Source: Candidatus Colwelliibacteriota bacterium
Lineage (GTDB): Bacteria > Patescibacteriota > Minisyncoccia > UBA6257 > Colwellbacteraceae
Reading direction: 5' to 3'
NCBI GenBank assembly: GCA_016178255.1
Contig: JACOTQ010000015.1
Span: forward strand, 1-7,859
Length of the DNA stretch: 7,859 bases
The notes below the pieces were generated by a model that had not been told where the DNA came from, searched no databases, and saw only the letters and a program-made list of their open reading frames with translations. Positions 1 through 6,316 of this stretch are shown piece after piece. The position numbers were made by a program, and so were the translations under genes. Every line of letters begins with the position of its first letter. Position 1 is the first letter of the stretch.

Positions 1-683
1 AAGCTGAAATAAATTTTCTGCCCACTTTGAACTTTCGCGACAATCTCTTTGAATTCAAGATTTTCTATCTCAATTCTGGTCGCGACGAAACCGTAGTCTT
101 TCAAGAATGCAAATATCTTGTACAGGTTTTCTGTCTCTTTGCCCCCCAAAGGACGGGTCCCAAGATTAAGAAAGCGGTCGGAATTAACATTAACGACTTT
201 TAGGAGGCTGCCGTCAACAATCGGAGCCTCACTGAAAACAACCCCATGGTCATCCAGCCAGTAGCACCCATTCTCACACCAAATCGCGAACTTCTCTCTT
301 TCCTCAACCGAGATGCTGATTCTTCTTTTCAACCAGTCTCTATTCACGGCTATCCTGTAAATTTTAGGGTAAGATGCTCCCAAATCCTGAATTTCCACAT
401 TTCCCCAGAAAAATAAGCTGTCAGAACCAAAAAAATCTCTGAAATTGCCGTTACCACGAATAATCTCTTCTAAAGCACTCGTCACCTCGTCACCGCTCAA
501 GGATTCATTTCCATTAACATCAATTGATTTAACCTTAGAGAGGCTCGAGAAAAAAACGGCGTAGACCGTGAAACCTACTATCGCAATAACGGACGTTATC
601 CAAGAGACAATCTTAAAACGACGCCATAAAAGCTTTTTCCGTTCTATATCAAGAAGAGGCGGTGATTTCGTCCTTGCCGACAT
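1..683 (-). CDS. ftsQ: Cell division protein FtsQ/DivIB-like, 3' end beyond the window
   Basis: I translated this frame by hand: it is open from an ATG at 683 to the window edge (227 codons, C-terminus missing). FtsQ/DivIB is a bitopic membrane protein that bridges early and late divisome components (FtsB/FtsL and FtsW/FtsI). The visible order fits: a basic cytoplasmic tail (residues 1-24, ending WRRFK), one hydrophobic segment (about 25-48), a POTRA-like stretch opening with VKSIDVNGN (51-59), then a beta-domain with YPKIYRIAVNRDW (105-117), the ER pair at 128-129 and LDDHGVVF (143-150). Two cysteines (136, 140) sit in a WCENGCYW segment. The start lies inside the end of serS, 35 bases before that gene closes, with GGAAG about 12 bases upstream, which suggests translational coupling. 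The frame is continuous through two 7-base homopolymers. Family assignment is from motif order; the exact start is probable, not certain. Confidence 0.8.
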   Translation of the reverse strand, partial: MSARTKSPPLLDIERKKLLWRRFKIVSWITSVIAIVGFTVYAVFFSSLSKVKSIDVNGNESLSGDEVTSALEEIIRGNGNFRDFFGSDSLFFWGNVEIQDLGASYPKIYRIAVNRDWLKRRISISVEEREKFAIWCENGCYWLDDHGVVFSEAPIVDGSLLKVVNVNSDRFLNLGTRPLGGKETENLYKIFAFLKDYGFVATRIEIENLEFKEIVAKVQSGQKIYFS

Positions 684-1389
684 AAGCTTTTAAAGCTTCC
701 GGCACTGCGACGGTGCCTTTTTCCGTCTGATAATTTTCTAAGATAGCAATCAATATCCTAGGGGATGGTAAAGCAGTGTTATTAAGCATGTAAACGTATT
801 TTCTATCTCTGTTCTTATCAACGTATTTCACATTAAGCCTCCTCGACTGCCAGTCTAAAAAATTGCTTGCAGAGCCGGTCTCGGCCCAGCGATTCATTCC
901 CGGCAGCCATGCTTCCGTGTCAAACTGACGGTATTTGCCAGCGCCTAAATCTCCTGTGCAAATAATAAGTCTCCTGTAAGGCAGTCCCAGCTCCTCGTGC
1001 ATTTCTCCGGAAATCTTGACCATCTCATCTTGTAACTTTACCGTTGCTTCTATGTCGGCTTCGGCCAATACAACCTGTTCAACCTTCATAAACTCGTGGA
1101 CACGGTACAGACCCTTGACATCCTTGCCGTAGCTCCCAATCTCACTGCGATAACATTGACTAAACCCCGACATCTTTATCGGTAAGTCTTCCACTTTCAA
1201 AACTTCATCGGAGTAATACGCCAATAGCGACGGCTCGGCAGTACCAACTAAAAACTTTTTATCTTTACTTAACTCCCCGGTTGCTTCCTTATCGGAAGTA
1301 GCCACTTGATATATTTCATCAATTTCGGGATCGTATTCCAAACCTTTAAAATAGCCTGTGCCATATAGAGCAAATTCTTTCACCAGTGT
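649..1389 (-). pseudogene. serS: Seryl-tRNA synthetase, catalytic-domain fragment (3' part of broken serS)
   Basis: SerRS is a cytosolic class II synthetase that charges tRNA-Ser. This 246-residue piece is recognisable from TLVKEFALYGTGYF onward. It has the TAEPSLL segment, motif 2 (CYRSEIGSYGKDVKGLYRVH, with its ATP-binding Arg and the RVHEF continuation), the CTGDLG block, a SASNFLDWQSRR segment, and motif 3 ending in PRILIAILENYQ with the invariant Arg. The reading frame extends upstream to 1602, but residues encoded there are a shadow of the N-terminal half, so real homology begins near 1389. No start codon belongs to this fragment: it is offset by one base from the 5' half. Between the halves about 30 residues expected in SerRS are absent, including class II motif 1 with its invariant proline, so a frameshift alone could not restore the enzyme. 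It ends in TGA, overlapping the ftsQ start. Confidence 0.88.
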
Positions 1390-1834
1390 AACCCCTGAAG
1401 CCGCCGACTTTCGTACCCCTCTCAAAATCAATGATATCCAAATCTCTCCCGAGCTGGACATGGTCTTTAGCTTGAAAATTGAATTTCTTAGGCTCGCCCC
1501 ATCTGTAAACTTCTCTATTGTCGGCCTCGCTTTCACCAACCGGAGTGTCAGGAGAAATAATGTTAGGCACGAGTACCATAAGTCGATTGAATCTTTCTTC
1601 AACTGGCTTCAGATTTTCTTCCGCTTCTTTAAAACCCGTCTTAAGTCGCGCTCCTTCCTCGCGGTCTTTGGTTTTTTTCTGCTCGGCGCGTACGGTCTCA
1701 GCTTTTAAAATAAGTTCCCGCCTTGCCTTATCTACCTCCAGGATTTCATCGATAATCTTAGGGTCGATACGTTTCTTTTGAGAGACATCTTTTAGCAACT
1801 CGGCGTTTTCCCGAATAAATTTAACGTCAACCAT
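1346..1834 (-). pseudogene. serS: Seryl-tRNA synthetase, N-terminal arm fragment (5' part of broken serS)
   Basis: This fragment starts at ATG 1834 (MVDVKFIREN) and carries the long antiparallel coiled-coil arm of SerRS that clasps the tRNA-Ser variable arm (about residues 25-90). The linker VPNIISPDTPVGESEADN and the catalytic-domain entry WGEPKKF, DHVQLG and DFERGTKVGGFRGY follow. Homology stops at Y149 (near 1388-1390); the following 13 codons to the TAA at 1346 are out of frame. The RRE-to-VPN part of the arm is roughly 13-15 residues shorter than the SerRS sequences I recall, about two heptads, which may be a lineage trait or another loss. There is no Shine-Dalgarno motif in the 12-base gap after lysS. 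Joined with the 3' fragment, the halves make about 394 residues against a usual 420-430. Whether the break is biological or an assembly error cannot be told from one sequence. Confidence 0.88.
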
Positions 1835-1846
1835 GTGTTTATAATA

Positions 1847-3223
1847 CTACTTATTTCTCATTAAGGGGAAAAACACAGTTTCCCTGACCGGTTTGTTCAT
1901 CAAAACCGAGAAAAATCTTTCTGACATTCCAAAACCCGCGGCCGGAGGCATTCCGTACTCCAGAGCTTCCAGGAAATCTTCATCAAGCATTTGAGCTTCG
2001 CGGTCACCCTCCTCACGCAATCGCATCTGTTCTTCAAAACGCTCTCTCTGGTCAATAGGGTCGTTTAATTCTGAAAAACCCTTGCCAAGTTCAGTTCCAG
2101 CAGCGACAATCTGCATTCGCTCCACGCGCCTGGGGTCTTTCAAGGAACGCTTAGCCAGAGGTTCGATAACAACCGGCGGGTCAATCAAAAAGCAAGGCTC
2201 AATAAGGTTCGGGCGGATAGTTTTCTTGTAAATCAAGTCGATAAGCCGCCCCATGCCATCTTTAGGTTCAGGTTTCAGCCCCAACGACTTAGCTTTCTTA
2301 AGAAGTTCCTCTCGAGACGCTACAAGCGGGTCAAGGCCATTAATTTTTTTAAATATTTCAACATAATCCACCTTCTTCCACCTCTTGCCCCAGTTTATTT
2401 TCTGCCCGTTCCAATTTGTCACAAGGCCCCCGCAAGTTTCCTTGACCACCGCTTTATAGAGTCTTTCAATAAGTTTCATTAAATCATTGTAATCCGCATA
2501 AGCCCAGTAAAATTCCATCTGGGTATAATCCTGAAGATGTTCTGCGTCAATCCCTTCATTTCTGAAAATTCTGCCAATCTCAAAAACCTTCTCATAACCC
2601 CCGACCAGAAGTTTCTTAAGAGCGATTTCCAAAGAAATCCTTAAATAAAAATCTGTATTCAGGGCATTGTGATGGGTAACAAAGGGTTCTGCCTCGGCCC
2701 CGCCGGGGACAGCTTCAAGAGTCGGTGTCTCAACCTCCAAAAAACCATCCTTTTTTAAAGTCGTTCTCACAACATCCCAAAACTTGCTCTTCTTTATAAA
2801 AACTTCCCTTAGATCCGGATTCATGAGAAGATCTAAATATCTTTTCCTCAATCTTGACTCCGTATCTGTTAGGCCGTAGAAATCTTTAGGTATTGGTCTC
2901 AAAGATTTCACTAAAATTCGGACGCTCTTTACTTCGATACTCTTCTCGCCACGCTTGGTTTTAAAAACAGTCCCGGAAATTTCAATGAAATCGCCCATAT
3001 CAAGATTGTCCTTCCAGAAAGAAAAATCTTTTAGACTGTCTTTCTTTAAAACAGCCTGGATTAAACCACTTTCATCGCTTACATCAATAAATAGAACCCC
3101 GCCCTGGTCTCGGATTGCCCTCGCGCGTCCAACCACGCGTATCTTAGCGGGGTAAGGTTCTATACCGCGAGCTTTAATCCGCTCCAGCTTTCGAAGTCTC
3201 TCTTCTATCAATGAATCGAGCAT
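1847..3223 (-). CDS. lysS: Lysyl-tRNA synthetase, class II (apparent N-terminal gap)
   Basis: This enzyme charges tRNA-Lys in the cytosol. I start it at ATG 3223; a TTG directly before it (3226) is possible but less likely. Of 458 residues, the N-terminal OB-fold anticodon-binding domain runs to about 105 (VVGRARAIR, LFIDVSDESG, GTVFKTKRGE) and the class II core follows. Motif 1 is GFLEVETP (160-167). Motif 2 begins FRNEGIDAEHLQDYTQMEF (220 on). Motif 3 is GFGMSERFF near 430, where E. coli LysS has GLGIGIDR; the essential Arg is kept. The FSELNDP block is intact (about 384-390). Directly after PYPAK (23-27) comes RVVGR, so the usual 20-35 residue segment between the N-terminal helix and the first OB strand is absent, although the frame is unbroken. 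It lies 19 bases after greA and 12 before serS. LysRS rather than AspRS/AsnRS is supported by the LRPIPKDFYGL and THHNALNTDFYLRI segments. Confidence 0.93.
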   Translation of the reverse strand: MLDSLIEERLRKLERIKARGIEPYPAKIRVVGRARAIRDQGGVLFIDVSDESGLIQAVLKKDSLKDFSFWKDNLDMGDFIEISGTVFKTKRGEKSIEVKSVRILVKSLRPIPKDFYGLTDTESRLRKRYLDLLMNPDLREVFIKKSKFWDVVRTTLKKDGFLEVETPTLEAVPGGAEAEPFVTHHNALNTDFYLRISLEIALKKLLVGGYEKVFEIGRIFRNEGIDAEHLQDYTQMEFYWAYADYNDLMKLIERLYKAVVKETCGGLVTNWNGQKINWGKRWKKVDYVEIFKKINGLDPLVASREELLKKAKSLGLKPEPKDGMGRLIDLIYKKTIRPNLIEPCFLIDPPVVIEPLAKRSLKDPRRVERMQIVAAGTELGKGFSELNDPIDQRERFEEQMRLREEGDREAQMLDEDFLEALEYGMPPAAGFGMSERFFSVLMNKPVRETVFFPLMRNK

Positions 3224-3242
3224 CAAAGCATTTTACAACTTT

Positions 3243-3698
3243 TTAGCTTATTTTGTAGATTTTATATTCAACAATGCCATTTGGCGCGTCAACCGCTACA
3301 GAGTCGCCAACTTTATGCCCTATAAGCTGCCGCCCCAAGGGAGATTCATTGGAAATAAAACCTTCCTCCGGCCTAGCCTCATTACTCCCGACTATGGAAA
3401 ACTTCAGAGATTTTCCGTTGCGTATTACTTCAACTGTCGATCCGACATCAATGTTATCTTGGTCGATATTCTTTTTAATGATGACCGCGTTCATAATAAT
3501 ATCTTCTAAACTCTCAATGCGTCTCTCCATGTTACTTTGTTCTTCACGCGCTGAAGAATATTCGGCGTTCTCTGATAAATCCCCAAGCTCCTTGGCTCTT
3601 TTGAGTTTGTCGGCAATATCAATTTTTGTAACCGTCTTTAAATTGTTAAGTTCCAATTTTAACTCTTCCAAGCGTTCTTTACTTAAAAAATAATCCAC
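3243..3698 (-). CDS. greA: Transcription elongation factor GreA
   Basis: GreA enters the secondary channel of RNA polymerase and stimulates cleavage of backtracked RNA. The 151-residue product matches the usual length (158 in E. coli) and domain order. An N-terminal antiparallel coiled coil (about 1-75) carries the tip motif GDLSENAEY (39-47), with the acidic Asp40 and Glu43 that coordinate catalytic magnesium. A C-terminal FKBP-like domain follows, with the signature FISNESPLGRQLIGHKVGD (114-132) and a closing IVEYKIYKI strand. The start is GTG at 3698: an in-frame stop lies two codons upstream and no ATG is near the expected N-terminus. No Shine-Dalgarno motif is visible in the 25-base AT-rich gap after the glycosyltransferase gene, the longest gap in the window. 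Nothing in the protein looks damaged. Confidence 0.95.
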   Translation of the reverse strand: MDYFLSKERLEELKLELNNLKTVTKIDIADKLKRAKELGDLSENAEYSSAREEQSNMERRIESLEDIIMNAVIIKKNIDQDNIDVGSTVEVIRNGKSLKFSIVGSNEARPEEGFISNESPLGRQLIGHKVGDSVAVDAPNGIVEYKIYKIS

Positions 3699-3723
3699 TT
3701 TTATTTAGCTTATCAATTTATTT

Positions 3724-4482
3724 CTATTGCGACCTTTCCAGGTTTCCGGATTTTAATTTATAAATGTCTTGCCATAACCAAAGCCGTATTTTTACGGTCT
3801 CAAGTAATACTTTAATATAGGCCGATAAACCGACTTGGGAGTTCGGGTCGTTAATCCAGACAACTGGTATTTCCTTTACCTTGTATTTCAAACGTTTTGC
3901 TAAAGATAAAATTTCGATATCGAATCCCCAACCGTTTATTCGCTGCAACGGGAATATTTTGAGCGCCGCCTCCTTAGAAAAACACTTGAAACCGCACTGC
4001 GTGTCCCAAATGCCCGGCAAGAGCATTATTTGTATGAAAAGATTACCGGCATTGCCGGCGATACGCCTATACCAAGGTTGCGGCGGAGAAAGACGAGAAC
4101 CCTCAACATCGCGAGAGCCTATAACCACGTCATATCCTTTCTCCAAAAACGGAATCATTTTTTCGAATTGGTCAACCGACGTTGAATTGTCGGCATCGGT
4201 GAAAAGCCGATAGTCTCCACTGGCTTCCAACATCCCCTGCCTTACTACTCCGCCTTTTCCTTTGTTTGTTTTGTTGTCTATCAAGCGGAGATTTTTAATA
4301 ATGCCTGAAAATCTCTTCACCACTCCGGCCGTATCGTCAGTCGAGCCGTCGTTAATGACAATAACCTCGTAATGATACTTAACTTTTGATAAATGCTTAT
4401 CAATATCTATTAAAGCAAATGGCAACCTCTTAACCTCATTGTATGCTGGTATAATAACCGACAAATAAGGCCTTTTAATCAT
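3724..4482 (-). CDS. Family 2 glycosyltransferase, dolichyl-phosphate glucosyltransferase (ALG5/DPM1)-like
   Basis: This is a GT-A fold inverting glycosyltransferase of 252 residues. It shows SVIIPAYNE (8-16), the nucleotide-binding DGSTDDT (45-51), the metal-binding DAD (96-98) within LFTDADNSTSVDQF, GSRD (122-125), DTQCGFKCF (160-168) and GWGFDIE (184-190). The combination of DADN, TQCGFK and W-x-FDxE resembles eukaryotic ALG5 and its bacterial relatives, which transfer a sugar from a nucleotide sugar to a polyprenyl phosphate at the inner face of the membrane. The sugar and lipid acceptor cannot be read from the sequence. There is no transmembrane segment; the Trp-rich amphipathic stretch IRLWLWQDIYK near 232-242 might touch the membrane (inference). 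I chose ATG 4482 over an upstream GTG at 4494 because its ATGA overlaps the rpsI stop and GGAAG lies five bases before it. It sits oddly between ribosomal protein genes and greA. Confidence 0.88.
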   Translation of the reverse strand: MIKRPYLSVIIPAYNEVKRLPFALIDIDKHLSKVKYHYEVIVINDGSTDDTAGVVKRFSGIIKNLRLIDNKTNKGKGGVVRQGMLEASGDYRLFTDADNSTSVDQFEKMIPFLEKGYDVVIGSRDVEGSRLSPPQPWYRRIAGNAGNLFIQIMLLPGIWDTQCGFKCFSKEAALKIFPLQRINGWGFDIEILSLAKRLKYKVKEIPVVWINDPNSQVGLSAYIKVLLETVKIRLWLWQDIYKLKSGNLERSQ

Positions 4483-4492
4483 CTTTTCTTCC
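4479..4492 (-). promoter_or_regulatory. Purine-rich ribosome binding site and ATGA overlap at the glycosyltransferase start
   Basis: Reading the minus strand, GGAAG (inside the last rpsI codons) is followed by five bases and then ATGA, where the glycosyltransferase ATG overlaps the rpsI stop. This decides the ATG at 4482 over the GTG at 4494 and implies translational coupling. It is one of only two clear Shine-Dalgarno-like sites in the window, the other being before ftsQ. Confidence 0.6.
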
Positions 4493-4892
4493 ACTGACTT
4501 GCCCGTCTGGCCTTCCTTAAGCCGTACTTCTTTCTCTCAACCATCCTTGAATCGCGTGTTAGGTAGCCCAGGCTTCTTAGTTCGCTTTTCAGTTCCGGTC
4601 TGTAACCAAGGATGGCCCTTGCCAACCCTAATTTAATAGCTTCCGATTGAGCCATAATGCCACCTCCCTTTACAATCGATTCGACCTTCATTTTTTGCCC
4701 GGGGCCACCTAAAACTTTAAGAGGCTCGGAAGCACTGTTTTGATAACGAAGTACTTTAAAGTAATCAATGGCATTAGAACCATTGATAATAAATTTACCC
4801 TTTGACTCCGTTGGCTCATTATATACACGAACGCGCGCAGTCGCGGTTTTACGCCTGCCTATTCCTTCGAAATAATTTAAATTGTTTTTCAT
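4479..4892 (-). CDS. rpsI: 30S ribosomal protein S9
   Basis: S9 is a small-subunit head protein whose C-terminal tail reaches the P-site tRNA anticodon stem-loop. The 137-residue product has the diagnostic opening GIGRRKTATARVRVY (11-25), the central KGGGIMAQSEAIKLGLARA block and the conserved end LTRDSRMVERKKYGLRKARR followed by QWKKR, with the terminal Lys-Arg that contacts tRNA. Length is close to the E. coli protein (130). It starts at ATG 4892, 11 bases after rplM, without a Shine-Dalgarno motif. Its TGA stop overlaps the ATG of the glycosyltransferase gene. The L13-S9 pairing is one of the most conserved ribosomal gene pairs in bacteria. No damage is visible. Confidence 0.97.
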   Translation of the reverse strand: MKNNLNYFEGIGRRKTATARVRVYNEPTESKGKFIINGSNAIDYFKVLRYQNSASEPLKVLGGPGQKMKVESIVKGGGIMAQSEAIKLGLARAILGYRPELKSELRSLGYLTRDSRMVERKKYGLRKARRASQWKKR

Positions 4893-4903
4893 GGTCGAGC
4901 GGG

Positions 4904-5248
4904 TTATTTCTCTATAACTAACAGTTTAAGTCGCTTGGCCCTTAATTTATTATCAGGCAGCATCTCTCTTACTGTTTTGCGTAAAACCATAACGGGGTCT
5001 TTCTCAAAAATTTGTTTCATGTTTTTTGTTCGTAAGTGCCCCATGTAGCCGGTATGACGATGATATAACTTTTGTTCCATCTTCTTACCGGTTACCCTAA
5101 TCGCGCCGACATTCTTAACCATAACCCTGTTGCCGCCAATTTTTCTGGGCTCATAAGCTGGGCTATTCTTTCCTTGAAGTATGCCCGCAATTTCAGTCGC
5201 GACTCTCCCTAAACTTCTATTCTTACTATCAATGACATGCTCTTTCAT
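4904..5248 (-). CDS. rplM: 50S ribosomal protein L13
   Basis: L13 is an early-assembling large-subunit protein that binds 23S rRNA. Diagnostic segments are HVIDSKNRSLGRVATEIAG (4-22), NRVMVKNVGAIRVTGKK (39-55), the YHRHTGYMG loop (62-70) and the VREMLPDNKLRAKRLKLLVI end. At 114 residues it is shorter than E. coli L13 (142). The N-terminus begins right at the first core strand, and the C-terminal extension after the MLP helix is missing. Since both ends are clean and the interior aligns throughout, I read this as lineage trimming rather than damage. It starts at ATG 5248, seven bases after the rplQ stop, with no Shine-Dalgarno motif, and it precedes rpsI by 11 bases. Confidence 0.96.
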   Translation of the reverse strand: MKEHVIDSKNRSLGRVATEIAGILQGKNSPAYEPRKIGGNRVMVKNVGAIRVTGKKMEQKLYHRHTGYMGHLRTKNMKQIFEKDPVMVLRKTVREMLPDNKLRAKRLKLLVIEK

Positions 5249-5255
5249 GAATTTT

Positions 5256-5609
5256 CTACTTTACAAACTCGATTAAAACCTGAAAAGCCGCGTCTCTTTT
5301 CCTCGCGCCCATCAATTTTACAATCCGTAAATATCCACCCTTTTTATCTTTATAACGAGGCGCGATTTCATAATACATTTTGGAAGCGGATTTTTCTGGC
5401 AATCTCGAATTCAATATTCTTAGAGATGCCAAAGTCTGACGCCTGCCCAAAGTAACAAGCTTTTCCGTTCTCGGCTTTATCTCTTTAGCCCTCGCAACGG
5501 TAGTCTTCATTTTTCCCTCCATAACGAGATTGTGAATTAAACCGGAGATAAAACTTCTGCGTCGGCCTTTTATTCTGCCGAACTTTTTACTTTTGCTTAA
5601 ATGCCTCAT
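5256..5609 (-). CDS. rplQ: 50S ribosomal protein L17
   Basis: L17 lies near the polypeptide exit tunnel and is the usual last gene of the alpha operon. The 117-residue product opens MRHLSKSKKFGR and shows the IKGRRRSFISGLIHNLV helix, MKTTVARAKEIKPRTEKLVTL (34-54), and the GGYLRIVKLMGARKRDAA block before the closing LIEFVK, matching the family core. It starts at ATG 5609; that ATG overlaps the TGA of the natural rpoA tail frame (ATGA), implying coupled translation from rpoA. An AGAGG purine run lies about 11 bases upstream, inside the rpoA tail. The acidic C-terminal extension of E. coli L17 is absent. The gene looks intact. Confidence 0.96.
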   Translation of the reverse strand: MRHLSKSKKFGRIKGRRRSFISGLIHNLVMEGKMKTTVARAKEIKPRTEKLVTLGRRQTLASLRILNSRLPEKSASKMYYEIAPRYKDKKGGYLRIVKLMGARKRDAAFQVLIEFVK

Positions 5610-5692
5610 TCTTTAGGCGGCCTCTTCTTAGCTGCAGATGACTTCGGCTTTTCTTCAACAGATTCTTCTTCCTTCATTTCGATATCGGATAA
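5606..5692 (-). pseudogene. rpoA: Natural C-terminal tail of RNA polymerase alpha, left out of frame
   Basis: Offset by one base from the rpoA frame, 28 codons read LSDIEMKEEESVEEKPKSS and end AAKKRPPKE then TGA. This is a charged, flexible tail of the kind that closes alpha subunits in lineages without the C-terminal domain. Its stop overlaps the rplQ start as ATGA, which would be a coincidence if the frame were meaningless. The intact gene therefore probably read through here, and the bases joining it to T205 of alpha are missing. The frame arithmetic implies a missing length of 3n+2 bases. Confidence 0.75.
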
Positions 5693-6308
5693 CCGTCCCA
5701 TCAGTTTCGATTTCAAAATTTATTCTGTTATAATCTGTCCTATCGCCAACACGCATATTTTCCATAATGAAGTTAGCGCTTACAACTGGCGAAAAAATAG
5801 CATCCAACGCAATAGCGCCGATAGGCAGCTTGTCAACTTTCTGGCTCTCAACTGGCACGTAACCCAGTCCTTTTTCAACAGTAATCTCCATATCCAATTC
5901 GGCGTTTTTGGAAGTGAGCGTTGCAATATGGAGTTCCGGATTTTGAATCTCAACATCCGCGTTACCCTTGATGTCCGCGGCGGTTACCTCCTTTTCGCCC
6001 TTCACTTTCAAGCTTAAAACTTGCGGCTCGTTGGCGTTAAATCGGAATCTCACCATTTTTAGGTTAAGCCCGAGTTCCACAACATCCTCCATAATGTCCG
6101 GAATGGTTGTAAACTCGTGTTTAACACCCTTAATTTTAAACCTGGTTACGGCCGCCCCAGGAAGAGACGACAAAAGCACTCTTCTTAAAGCGTTGCCGAC
6201 CGTAAGTCCATAGCCACGGTACAAACCATCAATCACAAAAAGGCCATGTTTCCCATCCTCTGAAACTCTTTTTATCTTTACGCTCTCGCTTAAATAAGCA
6301 AATTCCAT
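5655..6308 (-). CDS. rpoA: DNA-directed RNA polymerase subunit alpha, N-terminal domain, frameshifted at its end
   Basis: Alpha dimerises to nucleate assembly of RNA polymerase with beta and beta'. The frame gives 217 residues from ATG 6308. It contains the dimerisation helix with GYGLTVGNALRRVLLSSLPG (32-51), the IKGVKHEFTTIPDIMEDVVE segment (59-78), the insert domain (about 53-180), and MENMRVGDRTDYNRINFEIE (182-201) leading to TDGT. After T205 the family normally continues with a helix (SPEEA-type, E. coli about 212-231) that packs in the dimer; here the frame instead reads VIRYRNEGRRIC and stops. About 20 codons appear to be missing near 5690-5694. The true tail survives in another frame, and no HhH-type C-terminal domain is encoded before rplQ. 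It starts eight bases after rpsD, with no Shine-Dalgarno motif. As written, the protein would probably dimerise poorly (inference). Confidence 0.92.
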   Translation of the reverse strand: MEFAYLSESVKIKRVSEDGKHGLFVIDGLYRGYGLTVGNALRRVLLSSLPGAAVTRFKIKGVKHEFTTIPDIMEDVVELGLNLKMVRFRFNANEPQVLSLKVKGEKEVTAADIKGNADVEIQNPELHIATLTSKNAELDMEITVEKGLGYVPVESQKVDKLPIGAIALDAIFSPVVSANFIMENMRVGDRTDYNRINFEIETDGTVIRYRNEGRRIC

Positions 6309-6316
6309 GTTATTTT

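Noticed and set aside
421..436. Possible frameshift in ftsQ at a run of seven A (plus strand)
   Set aside because: A recount of the run shows the frame is continuous, and FtsQ-like residues carry on both sides.
684..698. AAGCTTTTAAAGCTT palindrome just upstream of the ftsQ start as an operator
   Set aside because: It lies within serS codons for Leu-Lys-Ala and is short and AT-rich; there is no other sign of a binding site.
1346..1400. Programmed ribosomal frameshift in serS
   Set aside because: About 30 conserved residues, including motif 1, are physically missing, so a one-base shift would not produce a working enzyme. No slippery heptamer with a downstream structure was evident.
1390..1602. 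Upstream part of the 317-codon frame containing the serS 3' half
   Set aside because: It overlaps the true serS N-terminal coding sequence in another frame and has no SerRS-like residues; real homology starts near 1389.
3274..3693. Plus-strand frame of 139 codons opposite greA, and the other plus-strand frames from 1358 to 7530
   Set aside because: These are antisense shadows of well-recognised minus-strand genes, with Ser/Leu-rich low-information products and no family resemblance.
3699..3723. Terminator or promoter in the gap between the glycosyltransferase gene and greA
   Set aside because: Twenty-five AT-rich bases without a GC-rich stem or a convincing -35/-10 pair; too little to support a call.
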